Shown here in pieces: positions 43,106-51,412 of a stretch of 64,000 nucleotides of DNA. Positions within the stretch are counted from its first letter, which is position 1; every line of letters starts with the position of its first letter. Below the pieces are notes generated by a model, which saw only the letters and a program-made list of their open reading frames with translations, was not told the origin of the DNA and did no database searches. Made by a program: the position numbers and the translations under genes. Origin of the DNA: Streptacidiphilus fuscans (GTDB taxonomy: Bacteria > Actinomycetota > Actinomycetes > Streptomycetales > Streptomycetaceae); the NCBI RefSeq assembly GCF_015690355.1, contig NZ_JADPRT010000001.1, forward strand, positions 248,001 through 312,000, read 5' to 3'.

Positions 43106-43939
43106 TCACCTTGACCGACCGCCGGCCTTCAGGACAAGTGCCAGTACCGACGAGTAGCGAGCGGGGAAGAGACGGGCCAGCACGTCGGGGACGCGCGCGC
43201 TGAGCGCGATCAGCAGCCGGGGCCGACGCCGCTCGACGGCGCTGACGATCTCCTCGGCGGCCTTCTCGGGCGGGTAGGTGAGCAGCTTGTTGAATCCTGC
43301 CCGCCCGGCGGCCGCCTCGGAGGCGGGGATGCTCGCGGCGGACCGGGCCGACGAGGCGATCCCGGTGCGGATCCCGCCGGGGTGCACGACCGTGACGCCG
43401 ACGCTGCCCGCGAGCTCGGCCCGGAGCGCCTCGGTGAACCCGCGCACCGCGAACTTGCTGGTGGCGTACGCGACCTGACCCGGCGGCGCGATCAGCCCGA
43501 ACAGGCTGGACAGGTTGACCAGGTGCGACCCGGCGTTGGCCCGCAGCACCGGCAGCAGTGCGCGGGTGAGCGTCACCACGGCCCGGTAGTTGACGGCCAT
43601 CAGCCAGTCGAACTCCTCCTCGCTGACCTGCTCGAAGGTCCCGCCGAGGGCCACCCCGGCGTTGTTGATCAGCAGGGTGGCGTCGGGGTGCTCGTCCGCG
43701 AGCCGTGCGCCCAGCGCGTGCGTCGCGTCGTCGTCGGACAGGTCGACGACGTAGGTCGCCACCGGCCGACCCGACACCGCGCGCACCGCCTTGGCGACCA
43801 GTTCCAGGCGCTCCGCGTCGCGGTCCACCAGCGCCAGCGCGCTGCCCCGCCGCGCGAGGGCGTGCGCGAGCTGCTCGCCGATGCCGCCCGCGGCGCCGGT
43901 CACGACGGCGGTGCCGAGGGTGAAGTCGTAGCGGTCCAT
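43106..43939 (-). CDS. Short-chain dehydrogenase/reductase
   Basis: A 277-residue classical SDR. Cofactor loop TGAAGGIG (14-21), NNAGVA, catalytic Ser in NLSSLFG and YATSK; the C-terminal part RLFPARYSSVLAL suggests membrane contact, as in SadH-like actinobacterial SDRs. The ATG overlaps the monooxygenase stop (TGATG), so they are coupled. In mymA-type operons such an SDR oxidises or reduces an alcohol/ketone next to the monooxygenase step. The substrate is unknown. Confidence 0.9.
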   Translation of the reverse strand: MDRYDFTLGTAVVTGAAGGIGEQLAHALARRGSALALVDRDAERLELVAKAVRAVSGRPVATYVVDLSDDDATHALGARLADEHPDATLLINNAGVALGGTFEQVSEEEFDWLMAVNYRAVVTLTRALLPVLRANAGSHLVNLSSLFGLIAPPGQVAYATSKFAVRGFTEALRAELAGSVGVTVVHPGGIRTGIASSARSAASIPASEAAAGRAGFNKLLTYPPEKAAEEIVSAVERRRPRLLIALSARVPDVLARLFPARYSSVLALVLKAGGRSR

Positions 43940-45504
43940 CAGGCGGTGACCTCCTGGGTGGCCGACGTGCTGGAGTCGGGAGACGACTTCCCCGGGCTCA
44001 AGCTGAAGCGCAGCTCCGGGTCGGTCACCGGGAGGTGGCGCAGCAGCTTCACGTCGTCCGTGTAGCTCATGGAGGTCAGCCACGGCGCGCGCTCGCCCTG
44101 CCGGGGGAGCTGCCCGATGGCCCGCTGGATGTAGCCCGCGCCGAAGTCGAGCAGCGGCCGGGTCGGCAGGTCCGCGTCGGCCGGGACGGGCACGGCGGTG
44201 TCGAAGCCCAGGCTGTCCATGTGCGCGAGCAGTCGGCAGAAGTGCTCGCAGAGCAGACCGACCTTGAGCGTCCACGAGGAGTTGGTGTACCCGATCGCGT
44301 ACGCGAAGTTCGGCACGCCGGAGAGCATCATCCCCTTGTACGCCAGGGTGTCCGCGATGTTCACGGGGTTCTCGTCGACGGTCAGTCCGATGCCGCCCAT
44401 GGCCTGCACGTTGAGCCCGGTCGCGGTGACCACGATGTCGGCGTCCAGCTCCTTGCCGGACTCCAGCCGCAGGCCGGTCTCGGTGAACGTCGCGATCCGG
44501 TCGGTCACCACCGAGGCGTCCCCGCGACGGATCGCGTGGAACAGGTCGCCGTCGGGGACGGCGCAGAGCCGCTGGTCCCAGGGCCCGTACGGCGGGTTGA
44601 AGTGCTCGTCGATGGGATACCCCTCCGGGAGCAGCCGCGCGTTGATCCGCCGGATCAGGCCCCGCGCCGCCTGCGGGTACTTCTGGCAGAACTTCCAGAC
44701 CAGTTGCTGCTGGAGGATGTACCTGCGCCGCGTCAGCGCGTAGCCGCGCTCGTCGCCCAGCAGTGCGCGCAGGCCGTTGGCCAGCTTGTCCTGCGCGGGC
44801 ACCGGCATGATGTAGGTCGGCGTGCGCTGGAGCATGGTGACGTGGGCGGCGTTCTGCTTGGCCAGCGCCGGGACCAGGGTGACGGCCGTCGCGCCGCTGC
44901 CGATCACCACGATCCGCTTGCCGCTGACGTCGAGGTCCTCCGGCCACTGCTGGGGGTGGACGATGGTCCCGCCGAACCGCTCGCGTCCCTCGAACTGCGG
45001 GGTGTAGCCCTCGTCGTAGTTGTAGTAGCCGGCGGCGGCGAAGATCCAGTTGCAGGTGACCGTGGTGCGTTCGCCGGTGTCGGTGCGCTCGGCGGTGACG
45101 GTCCAGCGGGCGTCGGCGGTGCTCCACTCCGCGCCGACGACCTTGGTACGGTAGCGGATCTTCCGGTCGATGCCGTTCTCGGCGGCGGTCTCGCGCAGGT
45201 AGGCCAGGATCTTGTGGGCGTCGGCGATCGAGTCCTTGTCGCGCCACGGCTTGAACTCGTAGCCGAAGGTGTGCAGGTCGGAGTCGGACCGGATGCCGGG
45301 GTAGCGGAACAGGTCCCAGGTGCCGCCGGAGGCCTCGCGCGCCTCCAGGATCGTGTAGCTGCGCCCGGGGTGCTCGCGCTGGAGGTAGTAGCCGGCCCCG
45401 ATGCCGGAGATGCCCGCGCCGATGATGACGACGTCGACGTGGGACGGCGCGTCGTCGGCGTCCGCGGTGTGGTTGGCGGTGTTCCTGGCGCGAGTGGCGG
45501 CCAT
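43939..45504 (-). CDS. Baeyer-Villiger flavin monooxygenase (EthA/MymA-like)
   Basis: A 521-residue class B flavin monooxygenase. FAD motif GAGISGIG (29-36), GGTWDLFRYPGIRSDSDLHT, the Baeyer-Villiger fingerprint FGGTIVHPQQWP (167-178), a second nucleotide motif GSGATA (192-197), and YNYDEGYTP, AYKGMMLSGVPN and YTNSSWTLKVGL, all as in mycobacterial EthA. It should insert oxygen next to a ketone (or oxidise thioamides/sulfides) with NADPH and O2. ATG 45504 follows GGGAG; an in-frame ATG at 45600 would add 32 residues absent from EthA. First gene of an operon with an SDR and an alpha/beta hydrolase, divergent from a PucR-type regulator, resembling the mycobacterial mymA operon in content. Confidence 0.92.
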   Translation of the reverse strand: MAATRARNTANHTADADDAPSHVDVVIIGAGISGIGAGYYLQREHPGRSYTILEAREASGGTWDLFRYPGIRSDSDLHTFGYEFKPWRDKDSIADAHKILAYLRETAAENGIDRKIRYRTKVVGAEWSTADARWTVTAERTDTGERTTVTCNWIFAAAGYYNYDEGYTPQFEGRERFGGTIVHPQQWPEDLDVSGKRIVVIGSGATAVTLVPALAKQNAAHVTMLQRTPTYIMPVPAQDKLANGLRALLGDERGYALTRRRYILQQQLVWKFCQKYPQAARGLIRRINARLLPEGYPIDEHFNPPYGPWDQRLCAVPDGDLFHAIRRGDASVVTDRIATFTETGLRLESGKELDADIVVTATGLNVQAMGGIGLTVDENPVNIADTLAYKGMMLSGVPNFAYAIGYTNSSWTLKVGLLCEHFCRLLAHMDSLGFDTAVPVPADADLPTRPLLDFGAGYIQRAIGQLPRQGERAPWLTSMSYTDDVKLLRHLPVTDPELRFSLSPGKSSPDSSTSATQEVTA

Positions 45505-45645
45505 GGGCAGAGCTCCCGTCGGGCGGTGGGGCCGGGGTGGGACCGGGGGTGGGACCAGCGGTTGCCGATCATCGTCGTACGTGCGCGCTTCGATGGCCAT
45601 GGGCAGAGTGCACCTGGATTCGCGAACCGTGCAGCAGAGTGCACC
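45499..45645. promoter_or_regulatory. Divergent monooxygenase/PucR control region with direct repeats
   Basis: GGCCATGGGCAGAG occurs at 45499-45512 (the monooxygenase start) and again at 45595-45608. GCAGAGTGCACC occurs at 45603-45614 and 45634-45645, 31 bp apart. The second pair could bind the adjacent PucR-type regulator. The first makes a duplicate of the start region, with a second in-frame ATG. Confidence 0.5.
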
Positions 45646-45669
45646 AGCCCGCTGCCGTAGCCTGGGCGC

Positions 45670-46917
45670 ATGGGAGCAGCAGCGCTGTGGGAGCCGCCGT
45701 CGCCGAAGGTGCGGGAGCTGATCCGCCGGGGGGCGGAGCTCGCCGTGCGTCCACCGGCCGAGTGGCTGGAGGAGCTCGACCAGGCGACGCTGTCCGCGCC
45801 GCACAACCGCGAGTTCACCGAGGACCCGGTGCTGCGGGCCGCCGCCCGTCGGTCCAACCGGTCGAACCTGCTCTTCTGGGCCGCCGCCAACGTACAGGCT
45901 CCGGGTGAGCGGGTCACGGCAAACGTCGGCGCGGCCCAGGTGGGCATCGCCCGGGAGCTGGTCCGGCGTGGGCTGAACGAGACCGGGCTGGACGCCTACC
46001 GGGCCGGTCAGGCGGTCGCGCTGCGGCGGTGGACGGAGATCTGCTTCGCCCTCACCACCGACCACGACGAGCTGCGCGAGCTGCTCGACGTCTCCTCGCG
46101 GTCGATCGCGGCCTTCGTCGACGACACCATCGCCGGGATCGCCGCGCAGATCGCGCGCGAGCGCAAGGAGCTGACGTCCGGCAGCCACGCGGAGCGGCTG
46201 GAGACCGTCAGCCTGCTCCTCGACGGTGCGCCGATCCCGGTCGCCCGCGCCGAGCAACGGCTCGGCTACCGGCTCGCGGGGCAGCACACGGCCGCGGTCG
46301 TCTGGAGCGAGGCGCCGGACGCGGACCTCGGCGATCTCGACCGGGCGGCGGAACTGGTCGCCGTGGTGAGCGGGGGCTCCGCCGGCCCCGGCGAGCCGCG
46401 CCCGCTGACGGTGCTGGCGGGCGCGGCGACGCGCTGGGTCTGGGTGCACGGACGTCCCGACCGGGAGCAGTTGCGCGCCCGTGCGGCCGACCTGCCCGGC
46501 GTGCGGATCGCGGTCGGGTCGTCCGGCGAAGGCGTCGACGGGTTCCGCCGCAGCCACCTCGACGCGCTGACCGTGCAGCGCATGCTCGACCGGCTCTCCT
46601 CGCCCCACCAGGTCGCGAGCCACGACGAGGTCGAACTGGTCGCGCTGCTCACCGCCGATCCCAAGAGCGCCGGGCAGTTCGTCCGGCGGGTCCTCGGCGA
46701 TCTGGAGACCGCCGAGCCCGAGATCACCGAGGCGGTCCGCGCGTTCGTCGCCGCCCAGTGCAACGCGTCGCACGCCGCCGCCCGGCTCTACGTCCACCGC
46801 AACACGCTGCTGCGCCGCCTCGCCCGCGCGGACCAGCTGCTGCCGCGCCCGCTCGCGCACAACGTCGTCGACGTGGCCGCCGCGCTGGAGGTCCTGCGCT
46901 GGCGCAGGGGCGCCTGA
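45670..46917 (+). CDS. PucR-family transcriptional regulator
   Basis: A 415-residue regulator of the CdaR/PucR type. A long N-terminal and middle region (about 1-340, no membrane helices) includes a GGDEF-like central part; the C-terminal helix-turn-helix (about 360-412) reads NASHAAARLYVHRNTLLRRLARADQLL in two adjacent helices. Divergent from the monooxygenase operon and probably its activator, in the place held by the AraC-type VirS or TetR-type EthR in mycobacteria. Starts at ATG 45670; direct repeats lie just upstream. Confidence 0.88.
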   Translation: MGAAALWEPPSPKVRELIRRGAELAVRPPAEWLEELDQATLSAPHNREFTEDPVLRAAARRSNRSNLLFWAAANVQAPGERVTANVGAAQVGIARELVRRGLNETGLDAYRAGQAVALRRWTEICFALTTDHDELRELLDVSSRSIAAFVDDTIAGIAAQIARERKELTSGSHAERLETVSLLLDGAPIPVARAEQRLGYRLAGQHTAAVVWSEAPDADLGDLDRAAELVAVVSGGSAGPGEPRPLTVLAGAATRWVWVHGRPDREQLRARAADLPGVRIAVGSSGEGVDGFRRSHLDALTVQRMLDRLSSPHQVASHDEVELVALLTADPKSAGQFVRRVLGDLETAEPEITEAVRAFVAAQCNASHAAARLYVHRNTLLRRLARADQLLPRPLAHNVVDVAAALEVLRWRRGA

Positions 46918-47053
46918 GCGCGCCGGGGGCGCGGCGGAACCGGGCCGGGAACGCGCCGGGGGCGCGCGGGAATAGCGTCTCGGCCGGTCGAGGTTGGAGA
47001 TCCGGCGAGGGAAAAACAGCTCCGGGATCCGGGCATCGTCGGGCGATTCTCCG

Positions 47054-47110
47054 TTGTTCAAATTTGAAGCACGGTGTACTGTCGTCGAGTCGCTTGGTTC
47101 AAATTGGAAC
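47054..47110 (+). promoter_or_regulatory. ribA promoter with two palindromic operators
   Basis: TTGTTC (47054-47059) and TACTGT (47077-47082), 17 bp apart, form a likely promoter. A perfect 12-bp palindrome TTCAAATTTGAA (47057-47068) covers the -35 side and the related GTTCAAATTGGAAC (47097-47110) lies just past the start point, 40 bp downstream. The layout suggests a repressor (MarR- or similar) binding two sites. No regulator gene adjoins. Confidence 0.65.
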
Positions 47111-47136
47111 GAAGCCCGGAACGAGCGGAGCCCATC

Positions 47137-47790
47137 ATGAGCGCCACCAGCACGAGTGCGAGCCCTGAGGCGTCGGTCCGTACCCGCGTCCGCGTACCGC
47201 TGCGGTTCGGCGACGGTTACAGCGTCGACTCCGAGCTGGTCACCTTCCACGGCCTGGCCGACGGCCAGGAGCACCTCGCCGTGGTCCTCGGCAACCCGGA
47301 CGCCACGGACACCCCGCTGGTCCGGCTCCACTCCGAGTGCCTGACCGGCGACGTCTTCGGCTCCGCCCGCTGCGACTGCGGCCCGCAGCTCCGCGAGGCG
47401 GTCGAGCGCATCGCGTCGCGCGGCGGCTACCTGCTCTACCTCCGCCAGGAGGGCCGCGGCATCGGCCTCTACAACAAGCTCGACGCCTACGCGCTTCAGG
47501 ACCAGGGCCGCGACACCTACGCGGCCAACGTGGAGCTCGGCCTCCCCGAGGACGGCCGCGACTACACGGCGGCTGCCCAGATGCTGACCGCGCTGGGCGT
47601 GGACGGCATCGACCTGCTCTCCAACAACCCGGACAAGGCGGAGCAGCTCCGCGACCTCGGCGTCTCCGTCCGCGACCGGGTCCCGACCGGCGTTCACGCC
47701 ACCCCGCACAACCTGCGCTACCTGCGCGCGAAGTCGACGGGGACCGACCACTCCTCGGCGCACGACCTGCTTGCGGGCCGCATCGCCTGA
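47137..47790 (+). CDS. ribA: GTP cyclohydrolase II
   Basis: A 217-residue stand-alone GCH II, converting GTP to the first riboflavin precursor (2,5-diamino-6-ribosylamino-pyrimidinone phosphate). Zinc ligands in HSECLTGDVFGSARCDCG (three Cys), and the active-site motif RQEGRGIGLYNKL. No ribB domain is fused and no other rib genes lie near, so it is probably a second, separately regulated copy; related stand-alone enzymes also feed deazapurine or other secondary pathways. GGAG lies 9 nt before the ATG at 47137. The operators upstream show regulated expression. Its next neighbour is a flavin monooxygenase region, so supply of flavin is one possible role (inference). Confidence 0.92.
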   Translation: MSATSTSASPEASVRTRVRVPLRFGDGYSVDSELVTFHGLADGQEHLAVVLGNPDATDTPLVRLHSECLTGDVFGSARCDCGPQLREAVERIASRGGYLLYLRQEGRGIGLYNKLDAYALQDQGRDTYAANVELGLPEDGRDYTAAAQMLTALGVDGIDLLSNNPDKAEQLRDLGVSVRDRVPTGVHATPHNLRYLRAKSTGTDHSSAHDLLAGRIA

Positions 47791-47834
47791 CGGACGGCCT
47801 GGTCAGGCCGGGCGCGGCCCGCGGGGGATCCGCG

Positions 47835-48080
47835 TCAGTGCTGCCAGACGCCGGGACCGTCGCCGAGCCACTCGACCACGTCGTGCTGGTCGAAGGCGGC
47901 AGGGTCCATACCGCAGCGCACCATGATCGCCTTGACGTCGTCGAGCGAGTAGGCGCGGCCGACCTCCATGCCGAGCAGCTCGACGCGCCGGTAGGGAACG
48001 CCTGCCGCGTCGACGTTCACGCGGTGGACGACCATCCGGGCGTCGCTGTGCCCGGCCCGGAAGACGAAGGGACTGCCCAT
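47835..48080 (-). CDS. Small hypothetical protein, 81 residues
   Basis: A soluble protein beginning MGSPFVFRAGHSDARMVVHRVNVDAAG with a C-terminal VEWLGDGPGVWQH. Predicted mixed alpha/beta, no Cys pair or membrane segment, no family I can name. Codon use fits the genome. ATG 48080 is favoured; an upstream in-frame start at 48116 adds 12 residues. Convergent with ribA, 44 nt between stops. Confidence 0.6.
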   Translation of the reverse strand: MGSPFVFRAGHSDARMVVHRVNVDAAGVPYRRVELLGMEVGRAYSLDDVKAIMVRCGMDPAAFDQHDVVEWLGDGPGVWQH

Positions 48081-48152
48081 GCGTCCAGCGTGGGGGAGTC
48101 GGACGGTGATCACCACCGCTCGGGCGATCCCCGCAGCTCGGGCGGCGGGCTG

Positions 48153-48416
48153 CTAGGCGGAGGCCTGGCCGAGCTGGTCCGCCTCCGCGCCCAGCCCGCA
48201 GTCCGGCCCCGCCTGTCCTGTGAGCGCGGCGATCAGCTTCTCGACGGTCTGCTGGTTGCAGCGGCCGAGTTCGATCAGCGGGAGACCCGCGACCGGGTGA
48301 TCCGCCCGCAAGGACGGGAGGGTGATGGCGTGCCGTTCGAGGGCGGACCTGAGCCGGGTCACCAGTTCGTCGGTGACCCGCGCGGTGCTGACCTCGAACT
48401 CCTTGGCGGTGGACAC
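48153..48416 (-). CDS. Small hypothetical protein, 87 residues
   Basis: Begins (GTG) with MSTAKEFEVSTARVTDELVTRL and ends with a Gly/Ala/Gln-rich tail. The middle part LPSLRADHPVAGLPLIELGR is helix-forming and resembles short actinobacterial proteins of unknown role that accompany cold-shock or stress genes. AGGGGG precedes the GTG at 48416. No function is assigned. Confidence 0.65.
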   Translation of the reverse strand: MSTAKEFEVSTARVTDELVTRLRSALERHAITLPSLRADHPVAGLPLIELGRCNQQTVEKLIAALTGQAGPDCGLGAEADQLGQASA

Positions 48417-48726
48417 GCTAACCCCCTGGTCTGCCGGGCGCGGCCGAAATTCTGACGGTCTTCATCATCACCCGGATCGGGTCTGCTGACGCGCCATCTA
48501 AGAGGATTGGCAAGTGCCGTTTTCGAGGGTGACCGTCGAGCGGGGGTTACCGACAGTGCGCGGGGCTCGCTGATGGTGCGCTGCTTGCCAGGCGAAGCGG
48601 AGGATCGCCGGTTAGCGTGATCACTGAGACTCGCTGTCCGCGTTACCGCTTCATCCGCAGTTCGAGGACGCGACCATCCCAGGGGTACCGACCAGACGGG
48701 CCCCTCGTCCCGAACGGGAGAAAACC
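48417..48726. other. Upstream region and leader of the cold-shock gene
   Basis: About 310 bp without a gene. A TTAGCGT -10-like element (about 48612-48618) would give a leader of about 100 nt, usual for cspA-type genes, whose leaders fold in the cold. I did not find a specific cold-box. Confidence 0.3.
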
Positions 48727-48930
48727 ATGGCATCCGGCACTGTGAAGTGGTTCAACGCGGAGAAGGGCTTCGGCTTCATCGAGCAGGACGGCGGCGGCCC
48801 GGACGTGTTCGTGCACTTCCGCGCCATCACCGGCACCGGCTTCAAGGAGCTGCAGGAGGGCGAGAAGGTGACCTTCGACGTCACCCAGGGCCCGAAGGGC
48901 CCGCAGGCGGAGAACGTCGTCCGCGGCTGA
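48727..48930 (+). CDS. Cold-shock protein, CspA family
   Basis: A 67-residue single CSD protein that binds single-stranded RNA/DNA. RNP1 KGFGFI (13-18) and RNP2 VFVHF (27-31) are intact, with [14 protein letters not shown] as the typical opening. GGGAGA precedes the ATG at 48727. A hairpin terminator follows. Actinobacteria carry several such genes; this one need not be cold-induced. Confidence 0.96.
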   Translation: MASGTVKWFNAEKGFGFIEQDGGGPDVFVHFRAITGTGFKELQEGEKVTFDVTQGPKGPQAENVVRG

Positions 48931-48947
48931 CGTAGCCACCCGCGTTT

Positions 48948-48976
48948 GCCCCGTCGCCCTTCGTGGGCGGCGGGGC
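48948..48976 (+). terminator. Cold-shock gene terminator
   Basis: GCCCCGTCGCC (48948-48958) pairs with GGCGGCGGGGC (48966-48976) with one mismatch and a 7-nt loop, 17 nt after the stop. Confidence 0.75.
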
Positions 48977-49021
48977 CGGGCGTTTCCTGACGTCATCGAC
49001 GCGCTGGGGGAGCGCCCCGGA

Positions 49022-51412
49022 TCACTCGGCCGGGAGCTGGTCGGTCGCCTGAGTGTGGGAGCCCGGCTGGGCGTGGCGGCGGGCGGGTTCGCGTCCGGGG
49101 GGCTGGGCGTGGCGTTCGACCGGCTCGTGGCGGCGGGTCTTTCGGGTGACGGGGTGGCCGGGTTCCACCTGGACGCGCTCGCCGTCGTGCACGACCGGTA
49201 CCGGGCCGCCCTTGCGGACCGCGTAGGTGGTGGTCTCGTGGGTGATCTCCACCGTCAGCAGACTTTGACGGACCGTCATGGAAAAGGTGAGCCGCCGCAG
49301 TCCGCCGGGCAGGCGCGGGCGGAAGGTGAGAGTGCCGTTGTGGTCGCGCAGGCCGCCGAACCCGGCGACCAAGGCGATGCACGCGCCGGCGAGCGAGGCC
49401 ATGTGCAGGCCCTCGTGGCTGTTGCGGCCCAGGTTGTCCAGGTCCATGAGCGCGGCTTCGGCGGTGTAGTCGTAGGCGAGGTCGAGCTGGCCGACCTCGG
49501 CGGCGATGACCGCCTGGGTGCACGCGGACAGCGACGAGTCGCGGACGGTGATCCGCTCGTAGTAGGCGAAGTTGCGGGCCTTCTGCTCGTCGGTGAACGC
49601 GTCGCCGCGCACCTGCATGGCCAGCACCAGGTCGGCCTGCTTGACGACCTGCTTGCGGTAGAGGTCGAAGTACGGATAGTGCAGCAGCAGGGGGTAGTTC
49701 TCCGGCGGAGTGCTGTCGAAGTCCCAGAACTGGTGCTCGGTGAAGCCGTCGGCCTGCGGGTGGACGCCGAGCGTCTCGTCGTAGGGGATGTACATCGCGG
49801 CGGCGGCGTCACGCCAGGCCGCCGCCTCCTCCGGATCGACGCCCAGAGCCGCGGCCTCGTGCATGTACGTGGTCGCCGTCGCGGCCGCGTGCCGCAGGTT
49901 GGACTGCGCGGTGAGGTTGGTGTAGACGTTGTTGTCCGCGATCGCGCTGTACTCGTCAGGCCCGGTGACGCCCTCGATGCGGAACCGCCCAGCGAGGTCG
50001 TGGTGGCCCAGCGAGCGCCACATCCGCGCGGTGTCGACCAACAGCTCGAGGCCGATGGTGCGTTCGAACTCGTGGTCGCCGGTGGCGCGGACGTAGCGGA
50101 CCACGGCGGCGGCGATGCCCGCGCCGATGTGGAACGCGGCGGTGCCGGCGGGCCAGTAGCTGGAGCACTCCTCCCCGTGGATCGTGCGCCAGGGGAACAC
50201 CGCTCCGTCAAGGCCCAGTTGGGCGGCGCGCTCGCGGGCCAGCGGGAGCGTGCTGTGCCGCCAGCGCAGGGCCTGGTTGACGGCGCCGGGAAGGGCGTAG
50301 GTGAGCACCGGCAGCACGAACGCCTCGGTGTCCCAGAAGCTGTGGCCGTCGTATCCGGTGCCGGTGAGGCCCTTGGCGGGGATGGCGCGGTCCTCGCTGC
50401 GCGCGCTGGCCTGCAGGATGTGGAACAGCGCGAAGCGGACGGCCTGTTGCAGCTCCACGTCGCCTTCGAGCCGGATGTCGCTGTGCTCCCAGAACTCGTC
50501 CAGGTACTCCCGCTGTTCGCGCACCAGGCCGTCCCAGCCGGTGAACCGGGCGGCCGTGAGGGCCGCGAGGACCTGGTCGCGGACGGCGGGCAGCGACCGC
50601 GCCGCGGACCAGCCGTAGGCGACGAACTTCACCAGCCGCAGCCGCTCGCCCGGCTGCAGCACGGTGGTGACGCTGATGCGCGCGTTGTTCTCGCTGCTCT
50701 CGGCGCTGACGTCGAAGGGCTCGGGGGCCTCGATGACGTGGTCCATCCCGGCTGCCACCCGCAGCCCGCTGCGGGCGGTGCGGTGCACCAGCGCCGCCTC
50801 GGTGCCCACCGCGATGTTGGCCTCCGCGACCAGCGGCGCCTCCAGCACCGCGGCCGCGCGGGGGTCGGGCTCCTCGGTGGGCAGCTGCTCGTTGGAGACC
50901 AGCGTGGACTGCAGCACGATCCGGGCCGGACCGTCGACGGCCTCCACCGTGTACTCGATCGCGGCGATCGCCCGCTGGGTGAGCGAGACCAGCCGGGTGG
51001 AGGAGACCTTGACGGTCCGTCCGGCGGGCGAGGTCCACTCCGCCTCGCGCCGCAGCAGCCCGTCACGGAAGTCCAACCGACGCTGGTGGCTGCGGAGTTT
51101 CCCGTATCGGACGTCGAACGGCTCGTCGTCCACCAGCATCCGGATGATCTTGCCGTTGGTGACGTTGATGACGCTCTGCCCGGACTCGGGGTACCCGTAG
51201 CCGCTCTCCGCGTACGGCAGCGGGTGCAGCTCGTACACGCCGTTCAGATACGTGCCGGGCATGCCGTGCGGCTCGCCCTCGTCCAGGTTGCCGCGTAGGC
51301 CGATATGGCCGTTGGACAACGCGAACACGGACTCCGCCGCGGCCTGGCCGTTCAGGTCGAGGGTGTGCTCGACGACGGCCCACGGGTCGACGGAGAAGGC
51401 CTCGGTCGTCAC
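49022..51412 (-). CDS. GH65 family phosphorylase (maltose/trehalose/kojibiose type)
   Basis: A 796-residue GH65 enzyme. N-terminal beta-sandwich (about 1-270), then the (alpha/alpha)6 catalytic barrel with GYDGHSFWDTE (353-363) and the general-acid Glu at about 487 in GVTGPDEYS, followed by FWDFDSTPPENYPLLLHYPY and GLHMASLAGACIALV. GH65 members phosphorolyse maltose, trehalose, kojibiose or nigerose to beta-glucose 1-phosphate; some actinobacterial members are trehalases. The coupled beta-phosphoglucomutase-like gene favours a phosphorylase. Starts at GTG 51412, overlapping the HAD stop by 4 nt. The last about 45 residues are a Pro/Arg/His/Gln-rich tail with no known role. Confidence 0.9.
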   Translation of the reverse strand: MTTEAFSVDPWAVVEHTLDLNGQAAAESVFALSNGHIGLRGNLDEGEPHGMPGTYLNGVYELHPLPYAESGYGYPESGQSVINVTNGKIIRMLVDDEPFDVRYGKLRSHQRRLDFRDGLLRREAEWTSPAGRTVKVSSTRLVSLTQRAIAAIEYTVEAVDGPARIVLQSTLVSNEQLPTEEPDPRAAAVLEAPLVAEANIAVGTEAALVHRTARSGLRVAAGMDHVIEAPEPFDVSAESSENNARISVTTVLQPGERLRLVKFVAYGWSAARSLPAVRDQVLAALTAARFTGWDGLVREQREYLDEFWEHSDIRLEGDVELQQAVRFALFHILQASARSEDRAIPAKGLTGTGYDGHSFWDTEAFVLPVLTYALPGAVNQALRWRHSTLPLARERAAQLGLDGAVFPWRTIHGEECSSYWPAGTAAFHIGAGIAAAVVRYVRATGDHEFERTIGLELLVDTARMWRSLGHHDLAGRFRIEGVTGPDEYSAIADNNVYTNLTAQSNLRHAAATATTYMHEAAALGVDPEEAAAWRDAAAAMYIPYDETLGVHPQADGFTEHQFWDFDSTPPENYPLLLHYPYFDLYRKQVVKQADLVLAMQVRGDAFTDEQKARNFAYYERITVRDSSLSACTQAVIAAEVGQLDLAYDYTAEAALMDLDNLGRNSHEGLHMASLAGACIALVAGFGGLRDHNGTLTFRPRLPGGLRRLTFSMTVRQSLLTVEITHETTTYAVRKGGPVPVVHDGERVQVEPGHPVTRKTRRHEPVERHAQPPGREPARRHAQPGSHTQATDQLPAE
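49266..49278. repeat. Dispersed palindrome TGACG-N3-CGTCA, copy 3
   Basis: TGACG-GAC-CGTCA inside the 3' part of the GH65 gene, where it encodes part of MTVRQ. Confidence 0.7.

Noticed and set aside
43939..47764. A giant minus-strand frame of over 1200 codons covering the monooxygenase and the PucR and ribA genes
   Set aside because: Only the part from 45504 downwards has monooxygenase motifs. The rest is antisense to the PucR and ribA genes and has shadow composition.
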